From positions 372,001-436,000 of the forward strand of contig CBDDFV010000012.1 in NCBI GenBank assembly GCA_965227335.1: DNA of 64,000 nucleotides, given 5' to 3'. The translations under genes were made by a program, and so were the position numbers. The notes under the pieces are model-generated. The model made no database searches. It was given only the letters and a program-made list of their open reading frames with translations, and was not told the origin of the DNA. Each line of letters opens with the position of its first letter. The stretch's first letter is position 1. The stretch comes from CBDDFV01 sp965227335. Lineage in GTDB: Bacteria > Planctomycetota > Phycisphaerae > Phycisphaerales > SM1A02. Positions 44,188 through 53,712 of the stretch are shown one piece after another.

Positions 44188-46527
44188 TCAACGCGTCGGC
44201 AGACCGATTTGTTTCCGCTGGTCGTCGGAAAACGCCTGAATTCCGTCCGCGTCCGATTCGGGGGTGATGCGGATCGCGATGGCGGGCGTCGCGAGGACGG
44301 TCACCTCGAGGCTGGTCGCGAAGACCGGCCGCAGATCAGCCCGGGCGAGCACGAGTTCGAAGTACGCCTCGGACCCGAACGGCACGGACCAGATCGTCGC
44401 GTCGTCGGGAATGCGTTCGTCCACGTAGCCTTCGCGCGGCTGGAAGGCGTACCACACGTCGCCGACCTCGAAGCGGAGCGTCACGCCGACGGCGCGCGCT
44501 TCATCAATGGAGTCGATCGAACGCAGGCCCGCGAGCTGATCGGCTTCGGCGACACGCATCGCGCGGGCGCTCGCGGGCGCCCGTCCACGACCACCGCTGC
44601 CGCCGGCCCCGAGTTGATTCCCCGCTCCGCGGTCCGGCTCGTCCTCGGGATCGCCGAAGATGTTTCCGCCCCCGCCCCCGCCCCCACGGCCTCCGCCGTG
44701 CCCGGATCGGAGCCGTATGGTCCGCGAGACGAGATGCTGATGTTCGGGCGCCACGAGCCAGCTCGTGAACGGCGTCTGCAGCCGGTGCTTCTGGCCCAGC
44801 GCGACGACCTCGTCGACCAGCTCCTTCGTTTCCCCGTGGATGCGAATCCGGTCGATCAGCGCGGCGATCTTGCGTCCGGCCCATACCGGTTCGACGTACG
44901 AGGCGTCTTCCGTGTGCTCGAATCGAACGTCCGGCCAGACGAACTCGACCGCCTCGCCGCGCCGCTCGCCGGTCACCTTCACCGGTCCGGCGGCCGGGGT
45001 GCGGAACTTCCCGGCGAGGATGATCGAATCGCCGTGGTAGAGGTCGCCGATGACGGCGGGGAACTGTTCGGTCGCCCCGATCTCCGGCAGACGGATGCGG
45101 ACGTTCGTCATCACCGGTCGACTGATCACGTTGAAGAAGTCGCTGAGCGCGATCTCGAGATTCTCGCCGGGAAGCACGTAGGTCGGGCGGCCGGAGAGCG
45201 CGGCGGCCAGACCGTCGAGCAGTTCGGTGTTCACATCTTCGCCGACGCCGAACGAGAACAACCGGATCGATCGCTGCGGCGATGCGTCGAGCCGTTTCGT
45301 CATCATGCTGACGATCGCCGGCGGCGTCCGATCGCCCTGGCCGTCGGTGAGGAAGACCATGACGAACGGTCGGTCGACATCGGCGGCGTCGGGCAGGAGG
45401 TCGAGCGCGGCGCCGAGCGCATCGTGAATGTTCGTCCCGCCCGCCGCGTTGAAGGTCTCGACGAAGTTCAGCGCCGCCTTGCGGTTCTCGCGGGTCGCGG
45501 GCTGGAGCGACTGGGCGAGGTAATCGAATCCGGTCGAGAAGCGGACGACGCCGAAGCGGTCCTCGTCCTCAAGTCGGTCGATGCAGTACTTCATGGCGCT
45601 GCGGGCCTGTTCGATCTTGTCGCCGGACATGGAGCCGCTCGTATCGATTACGAAGACGACGTCCTGCGGCTGGGCGGGTTCGTCCGGCCACAGGTGTTTC
45701 GGCGTCGCGAGGAGGACGAACGTGCCGGGCTCGTTCTCGTTCGGCTTGTGAGCGACGACGGAGAGGCCGAGATCGCCGTCCTCGGTGTCGTAGAGCAGCA
45801 GGAAGTCGTCTTCGAGACTCGCGCCCTTCGTTTCGTACGCGATGCGGGCCTTGCGCTCGCCGTCGCGCACGACCTCGACGGTGTGGCTCGGCGACCAGAT
45901 GGTCTTGAGGTCCGCGTTGGTCTCGAGTTCCACGTTGAACCGGACCGTTCCGTGAGCGCGGCCCTGCGTGCGTCCGGTGCGCAACGGGTAGTGGTAGGCG
46001 GACATGTCGTTCATCGGCCGGCAGATCTGCTGGTAGCGCACCTCGATCGTCGTGTCTGACCCCGGCTCGATCGGGAACACCCGCATCTGCAGCAGACGAT
46101 GGCCGATGAACTCGATCAGCCCCGGATCCTTCGCCTGGCGGACGATGCTCTCGTAGATCGATCGCGCCTCGTCCGCCGGCAGCACCTCCCCTTCGACCAT
46201 CTTCCCGTTGAAGGTCATGCGGAAGTCGGTGAGGTCCGCGAATTCCGGGAGCGGGAAGACGTACGTGGCCTCGAGGCGGCGATTGGTGTCGTTGTGGAAC
46301 GTCTGGCGCAACGTGGTCAGGGCGATGCCGTTGCGGATCTCGACGTTCACGAGATGATCCGTCACCCGCAGGGGCGGCAGGCTGCGATCGGTCGGCGCGA
46401 GCAGGCCGGCGGCGAAGGTCGGCGCCGCGACCAGCAGGGCCGCGAATCCCGCGAGCAGACGGTGACGCGTCGCCCCCCGGCGACGACGGATGCAAGACGG
46501 TCGAATGCGAGCGGCGAACGTGGTCAT
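44188..46527 (-). CDS. Exported VIT and von Willebrand factor A domain protein
   Basis: A 779-residue protein with GTGGAGG before the ATG at 46527. The frame stays open upstream, but only because it runs opposite the glutamine-rich gene. A signal peptide ends near TFAAG. Residues about 42-170 form a VIT domain (LRQTFHNDTNRRLEATYVFP, NGKMVEGEVLPADEARSIYE). Residues about 288-470 form a vWA domain with metal site DTSGS (D295-S299). Then comes a beta-rich region, a glycine-rich linker (GHGGGRGGGGGGG) and a C-terminal domain with WYAFQPREGYVDERIPDDAT. VIT-vWA pairs act as adhesive or scaffold proteins. It is divergent from the glutamine-rich and dual-vWA genes, with 276 bp between starts. Confidence 0.85.
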   Translation of the reverse strand: MTTFAARIRPSCIRRRRGATRHRLLAGFAALLVAAPTFAAGLLAPTDRSLPPLRVTDHLVNVEIRNGIALTTLRQTFHNDTNRRLEATYVFPLPEFADLTDFRMTFNGKMVEGEVLPADEARSIYESIVRQAKDPGLIEFIGHRLLQMRVFPIEPGSDTTIEVRYQQICRPMNDMSAYHYPLRTGRTQGRAHGTVRFNVELETNADLKTIWSPSHTVEVVRDGERKARIAYETKGASLEDDFLLLYDTEDGDLGLSVVAHKPNENEPGTFVLLATPKHLWPDEPAQPQDVVFVIDTSGSMSGDKIEQARSAMKYCIDRLEDEDRFGVVRFSTGFDYLAQSLQPATRENRKAALNFVETFNAAGGTNIHDALGAALDLLPDAADVDRPFVMVFLTDGQGDRTPPAIVSMMTKRLDASPQRSIRLFSFGVGEDVNTELLDGLAAALSGRPTYVLPGENLEIALSDFFNVISRPVMTNVRIRLPEIGATEQFPAVIGDLYHGDSIILAGKFRTPAAGPVKVTGERRGEAVEFVWPDVRFEHTEDASYVEPVWAGRKIAALIDRIRIHGETKELVDEVVALGQKHRLQTPFTSWLVAPEHQHLVSRTIRLRSGHGGGRGGGGGGGNIFGDPEDEPDRGAGNQLGAGGSGGRGRAPASARAMRVAEADQLAGLRSIDSIDEARAVGVTLRFEVGDVWYAFQPREGYVDERIPDDATIWSVPFGSEAYFELVLARADLRPVFATSLEVTVLATPAIAIRITPESDADGIQAFSDDQRKQIGLPTR

Positions 46528-46803
46528 GTGATGCCTCCACTTGGTGAGGTGGGGATCCCGGCGGATGGGAGAAGACTCCCGGAGCACATGGCCGGCCGAG
46601 GCGGCGCGCGGAACCGCTGATCCAGGCTTTTTCAAGGTGGAGGGCGTCACGGCGGCCATCTGCATTCGAGGATGACGGTGTTCCCACACCGGCCCCGGGC
46701 CGGGCGTATCGGACCCGCAGGCGTCATCAGACCATACGGATGGGGTCCTATGATGTTCCGAGCGAATCCCCGCTTCGGTTCGACCGCCCCCGAATCTCCA
46801 CGC

Positions 46804-49698
46804 ATGGCTGATCCCGACCGCCAACTCGATCGAGCCCTTCGACGCGCGCAGCGACGCGCGGCGGGCGTGCGCGCGCTCCGCTGGAGCGGCCGCGGCGCCG
46901 CGCTCGGCGTCCTCGGCGGTCTCGGCGTGCTCGCGACGGATCGTCTCGTCCCGCTCGGGCTCGACTGGCCGTGGTTTGCGATTCCGGCGGGGATCGGCGC
47001 GGCCGCGGGCGGGGTCTGGGCGCTCATTCGCCGACCCGGCGTCGTGGCCGTCGCTCAGCATGTCGACGAGGTCTTCGGATTCGAGGAGCGGGTCGGCGCG
47101 GCGGCGTCGCTGCCGGAGAACGACCTGGCCGACCCCGCCTTCGCCGAACTCGTCCGACGCGACGCCGCGCGGGTGCTGGCCGGCGTCTCGGTGGGCGCGG
47201 CGTTTCCCTGGCGTCCGGGTCGAGGCTGGCCGGCGGCGGTGCTGCTGGGCGGCGGTCTGGCGGCGGGGGTGTTGTTCGCACCGGCGATGGACTGGCGATC
47301 CGCCGATCTGATCGCGGGCGGCGGCGGCGGATCCGATCCCTTCGACGAGACGAACCCGCTCGTGCCTGAGGATGCGGAGGCGGTGCTGGACGCGACGAAG
47401 TCGTCGCTCGCCGCCGCGGACCAGTTCGCGCCGGATCCGGATGCGGTCGGCGACGGGGGCGGGGTGGATCCGCGGGTCGATGCGGAGCTGGAGGCGCTGG
47501 ACGAACTCGCCCGACAACTGGAAGAGACCCCCCCGGCGAACGAACGCGACATCGCGTCCGCCCGCGATCAGTCGGTGGAGCAGCTCAACCGCGTGGCGGA
47601 TGCGCTGGAGTCCGCCGCGTCGGAGGATCGCGCGGCGCTGGAAGAGTTGTCGAAACGGTTCGAAGGGATGGCGCCGTCCGATGAGGCGCCGATGTCGTCG
47701 AAAGCGTTCGAGGAAGCGCTGAAGCGAGGCGACTTCGGGAGCGCGGCGGACCTCATCGAGGAAGCGTTGCGACGCGACGACCTGTCGCCCGAAGACCGAC
47801 AGGCCCTGGCCGAACGTCTGCGTCAGTTGAGCGAGCAGGCGCGACGGGGCGACGTGCGCGACGCGGCGGCGTTGGCGGACCGGATCGAGCAGACGCGTCA
47901 GGCGTTGCGTGATGCGGGGTTGTCGGAGTCGGAGATCGATTCGCTGATGAACGAGCCGACGGCGACGCCGCCGGGACCGGACGAGCCAGCACCCGAGACG
48001 GAACCGGATGAGACGGGACCGGACGAGACAGGACCGGATGAACCGATGTCGCCGGAGGCGCTGGACGAAGCGTTGCGGGAGTCGGGGCTGGACGAAGCGA
48101 CCGCGGATCGTCTCGCCCGCGATATTGAGAAACTGCAGCGCGAGCGCGAAGCGCAGGAACGGGCGAGGGAGGAAGCGGAATCCCTGGCCGACGCGCTGGA
48201 GCAGACGGCGGACGAACTTGAATCGCCGCCGCCGCCGTCCGATCCCGCGACGCCGCCGACGGACCCGAATCAACCAACCCCGCCGCAGGATCCGAATCAG
48301 CCGACGCCGCCCCCGGGGAAGGACCAGCCGCAGGAGCAGCCGGAGAGCGATCAACCGCAACAGGGTCAGTCGCAGGAACAGCAACAACAACAGCAGCAGG
48401 GTGATCAACCCGGACAGGGTCAGCCCCAGCAGCAACAACAACAGCAGCAGAAGCAGGGTGATCAACCCGGACAAGGCCAGCCCCAGCAGCAGCAACAGCA
48501 GCAGAAGCAGGGTGATCAACCCGGACAGGGCCAGCCCCAGCAGCAGCAGGGCGATCAACCCGGACAAGGCCAGCCCGAGCAACAGCAGCAACAGCAGCAA
48601 CAGCAGCAGAAGCAGGGCGATCAACCCGGACAGGGTCAGCCCCAGCAGCAGCAGCAGCAGCAAAAGCAGCAGGGCGATCAACCCGGACAGGGCCAGCCCG
48701 AGCAACAGCAGCAACAGCAGCAGAAGCAGGGCGATCAACCCGGACAGGGTCAGCCCCAGCAGCAGCAGCAGCAACAGCAGCAGGGCGATCAACCCGGACA
48801 GGGTCAGCCCGAGCAACAGCAGCAACAACAGCAGCAGGGTGATCAGCCCGGACAGGGCCAGCCCGAGCAACAGCAGCAACAACAGCAGCAGGGTGATCAG
48901 CCCGGACAGGGCCAGCCCGAGCAGCAGCAACAACAGCAGCAGGGCGATCAGCCCGGACAGGGCCAGCCCGAGCAACAGCAACAGCAGCAGGGTGATCAAC
49001 AGGGTCAGCCTCAACCGCAGCAGCAACCGGGCGGGGCGCCGCCGTCGGGGTCCGAGCAGTTGATCGAGCGTCTGCGTCAGCTTGACGAAGCGCAGCGGCA
49101 GGCGGCGTCGGAGCAGCAGTCGAGCGAACAGTTGCGCGAACAGGCGGAGCAGCTCGCGGAGAACCTGACCGACGAAGAACGCCGGCAACTCGAGTCGTGG
49201 GCGGAACAGTTCAATGAATCCCCGGGCGATCCGCAGGGCGGGTCGGAGCCGAACGGGCCGCGCGACGACTCGAACCGGGGCGGACCCGGCGGCGCGAGCG
49301 AACAGGGCGGGGGCGGTCCGAATCAGGCCGGACCCGGCGATCCTGCTCGCCCGCGGTACACGACCGAAGACGTCGACCTGAGCGGTCCCGAAACGGACGG
49401 CGAGGTCATCGCGGAATGGCTGAGCGACGAGCCGCCCGATCCGAACGCCGAACCCGCCGCGCCCGGCCGACGACGCGCCGATCGCGTTCGGGATGTGAAG
49501 CGCGGCGCCGAGCGTGCGGTCGAGCGTTCCGACGCGCCGGCCCGATATCGCGACCTCATTCGACGCTACTTCGAGCGCTTCGACCGCACCGTCCAGGAGG
49601 CGGCCGGCAAGGGCGGCGGCGGCTCGTCGTCGGGCGGCGCGTCTGGTGCGTCCGGCGGCGGATCCGGAAGCGGGGGCGGCGGGACGGACGGCTCGTGA
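46804..49698 (+). CDS. Membrane protein with glutamine-rich repeat region (DUF4175-like)
   Basis: A 964-residue protein from ATG 46804; the in-frame ATGs at 46750 and 46753 are also possible and no ribosome binding site decides. The N-terminus has three hydrophobic segments (GAALGVLGGLGVLATDRLVP, WFAIPAGIGAAAGGVWALI, WPAAVLLGGGLAAGVLFAP). A helical, acidic region to about residue 470 is coiled-coil-like (LAERLRQLSEQARRGDVRD). Proline-rich linkers follow, then about 215 residues of glutamine repeats with the spacer GDQPGQGQP eleven times. The end has EQLIERLRQLDEAQRQAASE and a C-terminal helix PARYRDLIRRYFERFDRTVQ. This layout matches planctomycete DUF4175-like proteins found beside vWA genes. 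The start of the next gene overlaps its stop (GTGA). Confidence 0.68.
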   Translation: MADPDRQLDRALRRAQRRAAGVRALRWSGRGAALGVLGGLGVLATDRLVPLGLDWPWFAIPAGIGAAAGGVWALIRRPGVVAVAQHVDEVFGFEERVGAAASLPENDLADPAFAELVRRDAARVLAGVSVGAAFPWRPGRGWPAAVLLGGGLAAGVLFAPAMDWRSADLIAGGGGGSDPFDETNPLVPEDAEAVLDATKSSLAAADQFAPDPDAVGDGGGVDPRVDAELEALDELARQLEETPPANERDIASARDQSVEQLNRVADALESAASEDRAALEELSKRFEGMAPSDEAPMSSKAFEEALKRGDFGSAADLIEEALRRDDLSPEDRQALAERLRQLSEQARRGDVRDAAALADRIEQTRQALRDAGLSESEIDSLMNEPTATPPGPDEPAPETEPDETGPDETGPDEPMSPEALDEALRESGLDEATADRLARDIEKLQREREAQERAREEAESLADALEQTADELESPPPPSDPATPPTDPNQPTPPQDPNQPTPPPGKDQPQEQPESDQPQQGQSQEQQQQQQQGDQPGQGQPQQQQQQQQKQGDQPGQGQPQQQQQQQKQGDQPGQGQPQQQQGDQPGQGQPEQQQQQQQQQQKQGDQPGQGQPQQQQQQQKQQGDQPGQGQPEQQQQQQQKQGDQPGQGQPQQQQQQQQQGDQPGQGQPEQQQQQQQQGDQPGQGQPEQQQQQQQQGDQPGQGQPEQQQQQQQGDQPGQGQPEQQQQQQGDQQGQPQPQQQPGGAPPSGSEQLIERLRQLDEAQRQAASEQQSSEQLREQAEQLAENLTDEERRQLESWAEQFNESPGDPQGGSEPNGPRDDSNRGGPGGASEQGGGGPNQAGPGDPARPRYTTEDVDLSGPETDGEVIAEWLSDEPPDPNAEPAAPGRRRADRVRDVKRGAERAVERSDAPARYRDLIRRYFERFDRTVQEAAGKGGGGSSSGGASGASGGGSGSGGGGTDGS
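48378..49026 (+). repeat. Imperfect CAG/CAA-rich repeats within the glutamine-rich gene
   Basis: About 650 bp made of CAG/CAA runs broken by a 27-bp block coding GDQPGQGQP, present eleven times at about 51-68 bp spacing, with a twelfth degenerate copy. Codon choices in the block vary (GGTGATCAACCC, GGCGATCAACCC, GGTGATCAGCCC), so the copies have diverged somewhat. On the minus strand it reads as leucine-rich open frame, which is a shadow. Confidence 0.95.
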
Positions 49699-52600
49699 CC
49701 ACGATCCGCTTCGAACATCCCGAAGCGCTGCTGCTCCTTCTGCTGATCCCCCTGCTCGCGTGGCTCGCGTGGCGCTCGCTCCGCTGGATGGAGCGGGGAC
49801 GGATGATCACGATCATTGCGCTCCGCGGGATCCTGGTCGCGGCGGTGGCGGTGATGCTCGCATCCCCGCAACGCGTGCGCACCCACGATCATCTCACCGT
49901 CATCGGCCTGCTCGACGTCTCCGGCTCCGTCCGTCGGTTCGCAGATCTGCCCGACCTGCCGGACCTCAGCGTCGACGCGAACCTCGAGTACCTGCGACGG
50001 TGGTTCCGGGCGGCGACGGAGACCCGCACTCCCGACGATCGGTTCGGTCTCGTGGTGTTCGACGGCGAGGCGCTGGCGATTTCGCCGCCTACGCGGGGTG
50101 ATTACGTCGACTCCACGCTCGATCTCGCCCGCGTCGATGGAACGAATATCGAGGACGCGATCCGGCTCGCCCTCGCGATGTTCCCCGCCGACGCCGCGCG
50201 ACGCATCGTGTTGCTCTCCGACGGCGCCGAGACCTCCGGCGACGCGCTGGCGGCGGCGCGTCAGGCCGCCGGCGGCGGCGCCGCGATGACGTTCATCGAC
50301 GCCGACGATCTCCGCGTGCCGATCGACGTGGCGCCGATCGCGTACCGGCGGGCGGCGGACGTGGAGATCCAGTCCGTCGACGCCCCGCCGGCCGGCCAGC
50401 CCGGCCAGACGGTTGCGGTGCGGATCGTGGTGAACGCGGCGGAGCCCGCCCGCGGCCTGCTGTTCCTCCGGCAGGAAGGCGTCTTCATCGATCTCGACAG
50501 CGGGGCGCCGGGCGCCGGGCGCGTCGTGGATCTGCCGGCCGGTCAGTCCGTGCACATCGCCCGGCTCACGCTCGCGGACACGCCGATCAACCGGCTCGAG
50601 GCGATCTTTGAGCCGGACAACCCGGCCCGGGACGCGTTGCTCGAGAACAACGCGGCACAGGCGTTCGTCTCCACGCCGGGCCGCGGGCGCACCGCGATCG
50701 TCACCACGCTCGAAGGCCCGCATCCGCTCCAGCGGGCCCTGGCCCAGGCGGACATCGAAACCGAGATCATCGCGCCCGGCGGCCTGCCCTTGAGCGTGCT
50801 CGATCTGCAGACCTTTGATCTGATCATTCTCGAGAACGTCGCGGCGTACGAACTGACGCCGGAGCATCACGCCGCGCTGACCAACTACGTCAACGACTTC
50901 GGCGGCGGTCTGATCATGACGGGGGGCGAGCGGAGTTTCGGGGCGGGCGGCTGGACGGGGACGGAGCTGGCGTCCGTGCTTCCGCTCGAGCTGAACCCGC
51001 CCCGCGAGCTTCGTCTGCCGCGGGCGGCGCTGGTGCTGGCGCTGGACAAGTCGGGGTCGATGATGCAGTCGGTGGCGGGGGCTCGGGCGACGCAGCAGGA
51101 GGTCGCGAACGAAGGCGCCGCGCTCGCGATCGAATCGCTGCGGGCGGACAGTTACATCGGGGTGGTGTCGTTCGACGGCGGGGCGTACACAACGGCGCCG
51201 ATTCAGGTGAACGACGATCCCGAGGCGATTGCGGAGAAGGTGCGTGCGATTCGTCCGGACGGCGCGACGAGTCTGCGGGCGGCGTTGTCGGCGTCACGGC
51301 AGATGCTGTCGACGGTGGACGCGGACCGCAAGCGGATCGTGCTGCTCACCGACGGCCGGACGCGGGAGGATGGTCTGCCGGAGCTGGTCGAGGAGATGGC
51401 GGCGGAGGGCGTCGTGGTCTCGACGATCGCGGTCGGCGACAAGGCGGATTACGCGCTGCTGGCGGAGCTGGCGGAGATCAGCGGCGGCGAGTTCTATCCG
51501 GTGCGCGACCCGCGCACGCTGCCTCGCGTGCTCGTCGACTCCGTGCAGATCGTGAACAAGCCGCTGATCAAGGAGCAGACGTTCACGCTGGAGCGAACGT
51601 CGTCGGCGACGTCGCTCACCGCGGACCTGGGCGCCGCGCCGCCGCTCGACGGCCTCGTCATCACCGCCCCGCGTCCCGATCCGACGGCGATCATCGAGGC
51701 GCGTCACCCCGACGGCGATCCGCTCTTTGCGCACTGGCAGGCGGGCCTGGGTCGGGTCGCGGCGTTCACGTCGGACGCGGCGGGTCAGTGGTCGGACGAC
51801 TGGATCGGCTGGCCGGGCTACCAGGCGTTCTGGGCGCAGACGGTGCGCACGATGACGCGCCCGGGCGGCGCGTCCGACGCGGAGTTGCGGACCGAGATCG
51901 TCGACGATGAACTGCGGATGGTCTTCGAAGTGCGAGGCGACGAGGACCTGGCGGCGGACCCGTACCTGGATGTCACCGCGACCGTGTACGCCCCGAACGA
52001 AGTGCGACGGGACATTCGTCTGCGCCAGACCGGGGCCGGTCGGTTCGAAGCGGTCACGTCGGCGCGCGACGCGGGAAACTACATCGTCGCCGTGAAGCCG
52101 CGCCGGGCGGGCCGTCCGCTCGCGCCGGTGATCGGGGGCGGCAGTCGGAGCGCCGGGGTGGAGTACCAGCGCACGTCGTCGGATGTCGAGTTGCTGCGGG
52201 AGATCGCGGCGATGACGGGCGGTCGTCGGCTGGAGATCAACCGTCCCGAGGCGGCGGACCTGTACGACCGGACGGGGCTGCCGCGCACGCGGAGTCTGCT
52301 GCCGGCATGGCGCGACCTGGTGGTTCTGGCGGTGCTGCTGCTGCTGCTGGACGTGGCGTCGCGTCGGATTGCGTGGAGCTATCTCGCGATTCGCGAGCGG
52401 ATCGCCCGGGCCGCGGCGATGGCGACGCCGTCGCGACGGGGCGAGCGGGCGGGAGCGACGCTGGCGGGCCTTCGCACCACGAACGCGCAGGTCGAAGCGA
52501 GAATGGGACGGGACCGGATCGAGGTGGAGCGACCGACGCCCCGCCGGATGAAGCGTCGCGCGGCGACGGCCTCGGAGCGCGACGCCGCGCTGGATGCGTT

Positions 52601-52781
52601 GTCGGGCGGTCGGGGCTCATCGACGAAGGCGGCGTCGTCAGAAGAGCCGAACGCGGCTCCGGTTCGCGACCGCCGCGCGTCGAAACCGCCGGAGGACGAA
52701 GTCACGCCCCCGTCAAGCACGACGGAGGGTCTGTTCGCGGCGAAGCGTCGGGCGCGTCGTCAGTTGGAGGACGAGGATTGA
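49695..52781 (+). CDS. Membrane protein with two vWA-like domains around a glutamine-amidotransferase-like domain
   Basis: A 1028-residue protein beginning with GTG in a four-base overlap with the preceding gene. Two N-terminal membrane segments (ALLLLLLIPLLAWLAWRSL, then IIALRGILVAAVAVMLA) anchor it. The first vWA-like domain (about 65-240) has DVSGS (D74-S78). The middle (about 370-440) has FDLIILENVAAYELTPEHHA and GGGLIMTGGERSFGAGGW, typical of a class I amidotransferase-like fold. The second vWA domain has DKSGS (D451-S455), and LLTDGRTREDG. A C-terminal membrane segment (DLVVLAVLLLLLDVASRRIA) and a basic tail end it. Both metal sites look intact. It is a standard partner of DUF4175/MoxR-type clusters in Planctomycetes, probably in envelope or protein-complex assembly; no MoxR gene is adjacent here. 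Confidence 0.82.
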   Translation: MTTIRFEHPEALLLLLLIPLLAWLAWRSLRWMERGRMITIIALRGILVAAVAVMLASPQRVRTHDHLTVIGLLDVSGSVRRFADLPDLPDLSVDANLEYLRRWFRAATETRTPDDRFGLVVFDGEALAISPPTRGDYVDSTLDLARVDGTNIEDAIRLALAMFPADAARRIVLLSDGAETSGDALAAARQAAGGGAAMTFIDADDLRVPIDVAPIAYRRAADVEIQSVDAPPAGQPGQTVAVRIVVNAAEPARGLLFLRQEGVFIDLDSGAPGAGRVVDLPAGQSVHIARLTLADTPINRLEAIFEPDNPARDALLENNAAQAFVSTPGRGRTAIVTTLEGPHPLQRALAQADIETEIIAPGGLPLSVLDLQTFDLIILENVAAYELTPEHHAALTNYVNDFGGGLIMTGGERSFGAGGWTGTELASVLPLELNPPRELRLPRAALVLALDKSGSMMQSVAGARATQQEVANEGAALAIESLRADSYIGVVSFDGGAYTTAPIQVNDDPEAIAEKVRAIRPDGATSLRAALSASRQMLSTVDADRKRIVLLTDGRTREDGLPELVEEMAAEGVVVSTIAVGDKADYALLAELAEISGGEFYPVRDPRTLPRVLVDSVQIVNKPLIKEQTFTLERTSSATSLTADLGAAPPLDGLVITAPRPDPTAIIEARHPDGDPLFAHWQAGLGRVAAFTSDAAGQWSDDWIGWPGYQAFWAQTVRTMTRPGGASDAELRTEIVDDELRMVFEVRGDEDLAADPYLDVTATVYAPNEVRRDIRLRQTGAGRFEAVTSARDAGNYIVAVKPRRAGRPLAPVIGGGSRSAGVEYQRTSSDVELLREIAAMTGGRRLEINRPEAADLYDRTGLPRTRSLLPAWRDLVVLAVLLLLLDVASRRIAWSYLAIRERIARAAAMATPSRRGERAGATLAGLRTTNAQVEARMGRDRIEVERPTPRRMKRRAATASERDAALDALSGGRGSSTKAASSEEPNAAPVRDRRASKPPEDEVTPPSSTTEGLFAAKRRARRQLEDED

Positions 52782-53707
52782 GTTCGACCGCACGCGAACA
52801 CTACCTCACGGCGGCTCCCGCTAAGGAGAAGATCAAGCTGGAGATCTCCTGCGATGATTTCGAGAACCTCAGTAACGCAGCCAAACGCGTGCCGCTCATG
52901 CTGGCGATCGCTGACAAGATGCAACTCGTGGGTCGAAACTACGAAGAGTTCGAGCAGACGTTGCTCTCGGTAGCTCTCCGTCAGACCATCCGGCCCTCAA
53001 CTGAGTGGGGCGACTACTGGGACGACGCCCAATTGGTGAACCGACGCTTGCTGAATCTCTTTGCTGCGATGCGGATGTACACCGACCAAACGAACAAGGG
53101 CCTTATCAAGCTCTATGGACGCAAGTCAAAGGAGCTCGTCGTACTACAAGACGCACTAGCAACCGCGAAATCGGTCCTTGGATATCGGTTCTTGTGGAAC
53201 TTGCGCAACTACTCTCAGCATCATGCCCTTCCAGTGTCATCTGTCGCAATCAAGTACTCCCCGAGGAACGAGACGCGAGCTCCAAGGACGAACTCCCAAG
53301 TACTGGAACACGCTTTCGTGGTGAAGCTGGACATTCGCGACCTCGCCGAAGATCGCCAGTTCGATAAGGCGACGTTGGAGGAGGTCAGTGCGGCAGGAGA
53401 TCTGGTCGACGTCCGACCACTCGTGAGAGAAGGTGTCGCTGCGCTCGGCGACGTTCATGGCCAAATCTGGGGTTCCTTGGTTTCAGACTTCCAGACGCTA
53501 CGTGATAGGTTGATAAACGCAAAGACGTTGTTTGAGCAAGCGGGTGGCGACACCCGCATCGGCTTCTCGGCGATTCGGACCAGCGATCGCCAAAGGCCTG
53601 TCCGTCTTCCGATGAAGATGCTGAACCGCATCGAACAGATCACCCTTGACAATGAACGCCTGCGGCACCTCGACCGACTGGTCGTTTCGAACGCCCTCGA
53701 CACGTAA
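52778..53707 (+). CDS. Unrecognised protein of lower GC content
   Basis: A 309-residue protein. The proposed start is TTG at 52778, overlapping the stop of the vWA gene (TTGA) with GGAGGACGAGGA just before; later ATGs would cut off conserved-looking sequence. It has no signal peptide or membrane segment. Features include KLEISCDDFENLSNAAKRVP, RNYEEFEQTLLSVALRQTIR, and a helical middle LVNRRLLNLFAAMRMYTDQT. I recognise no family. Three lines counted by eye give 50-58% GC, against about 72% in the end of the vWA gene, so it was probably acquired separately. It ends six bases before the convergent acetyltransferase gene. Confidence 0.62.
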   Translation: MSSTAREHYLTAAPAKEKIKLEISCDDFENLSNAAKRVPLMLAIADKMQLVGRNYEEFEQTLLSVALRQTIRPSTEWGDYWDDAQLVNRRLLNLFAAMRMYTDQTNKGLIKLYGRKSKELVVLQDALATAKSVLGYRFLWNLRNYSQHHALPVSSVAIKYSPRNETRAPRTNSQVLEHAFVVKLDIRDLAEDRQFDKATLEEVSAAGDLVDVRPLVREGVAALGDVHGQIWGSLVSDFQTLRDRLINAKTLFEQAGGDTRIGFSAIRTSDRQRPVRLPMKMLNRIEQITLDNERLRHLDRLVVSNALDT

Positions 53708-53712
53708 CCACG

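Noticed and set aside
46528..49188. A very long minus-strand open frame continuing upstream of the VIT-vWA gene, leucine-rich
   Set aside because: It runs opposite the glutamine-rich gene, where CAG/CAA repeats read as CTG/TTG on the other strand. The start at 46527 has a good ribosome binding site and signal peptide.
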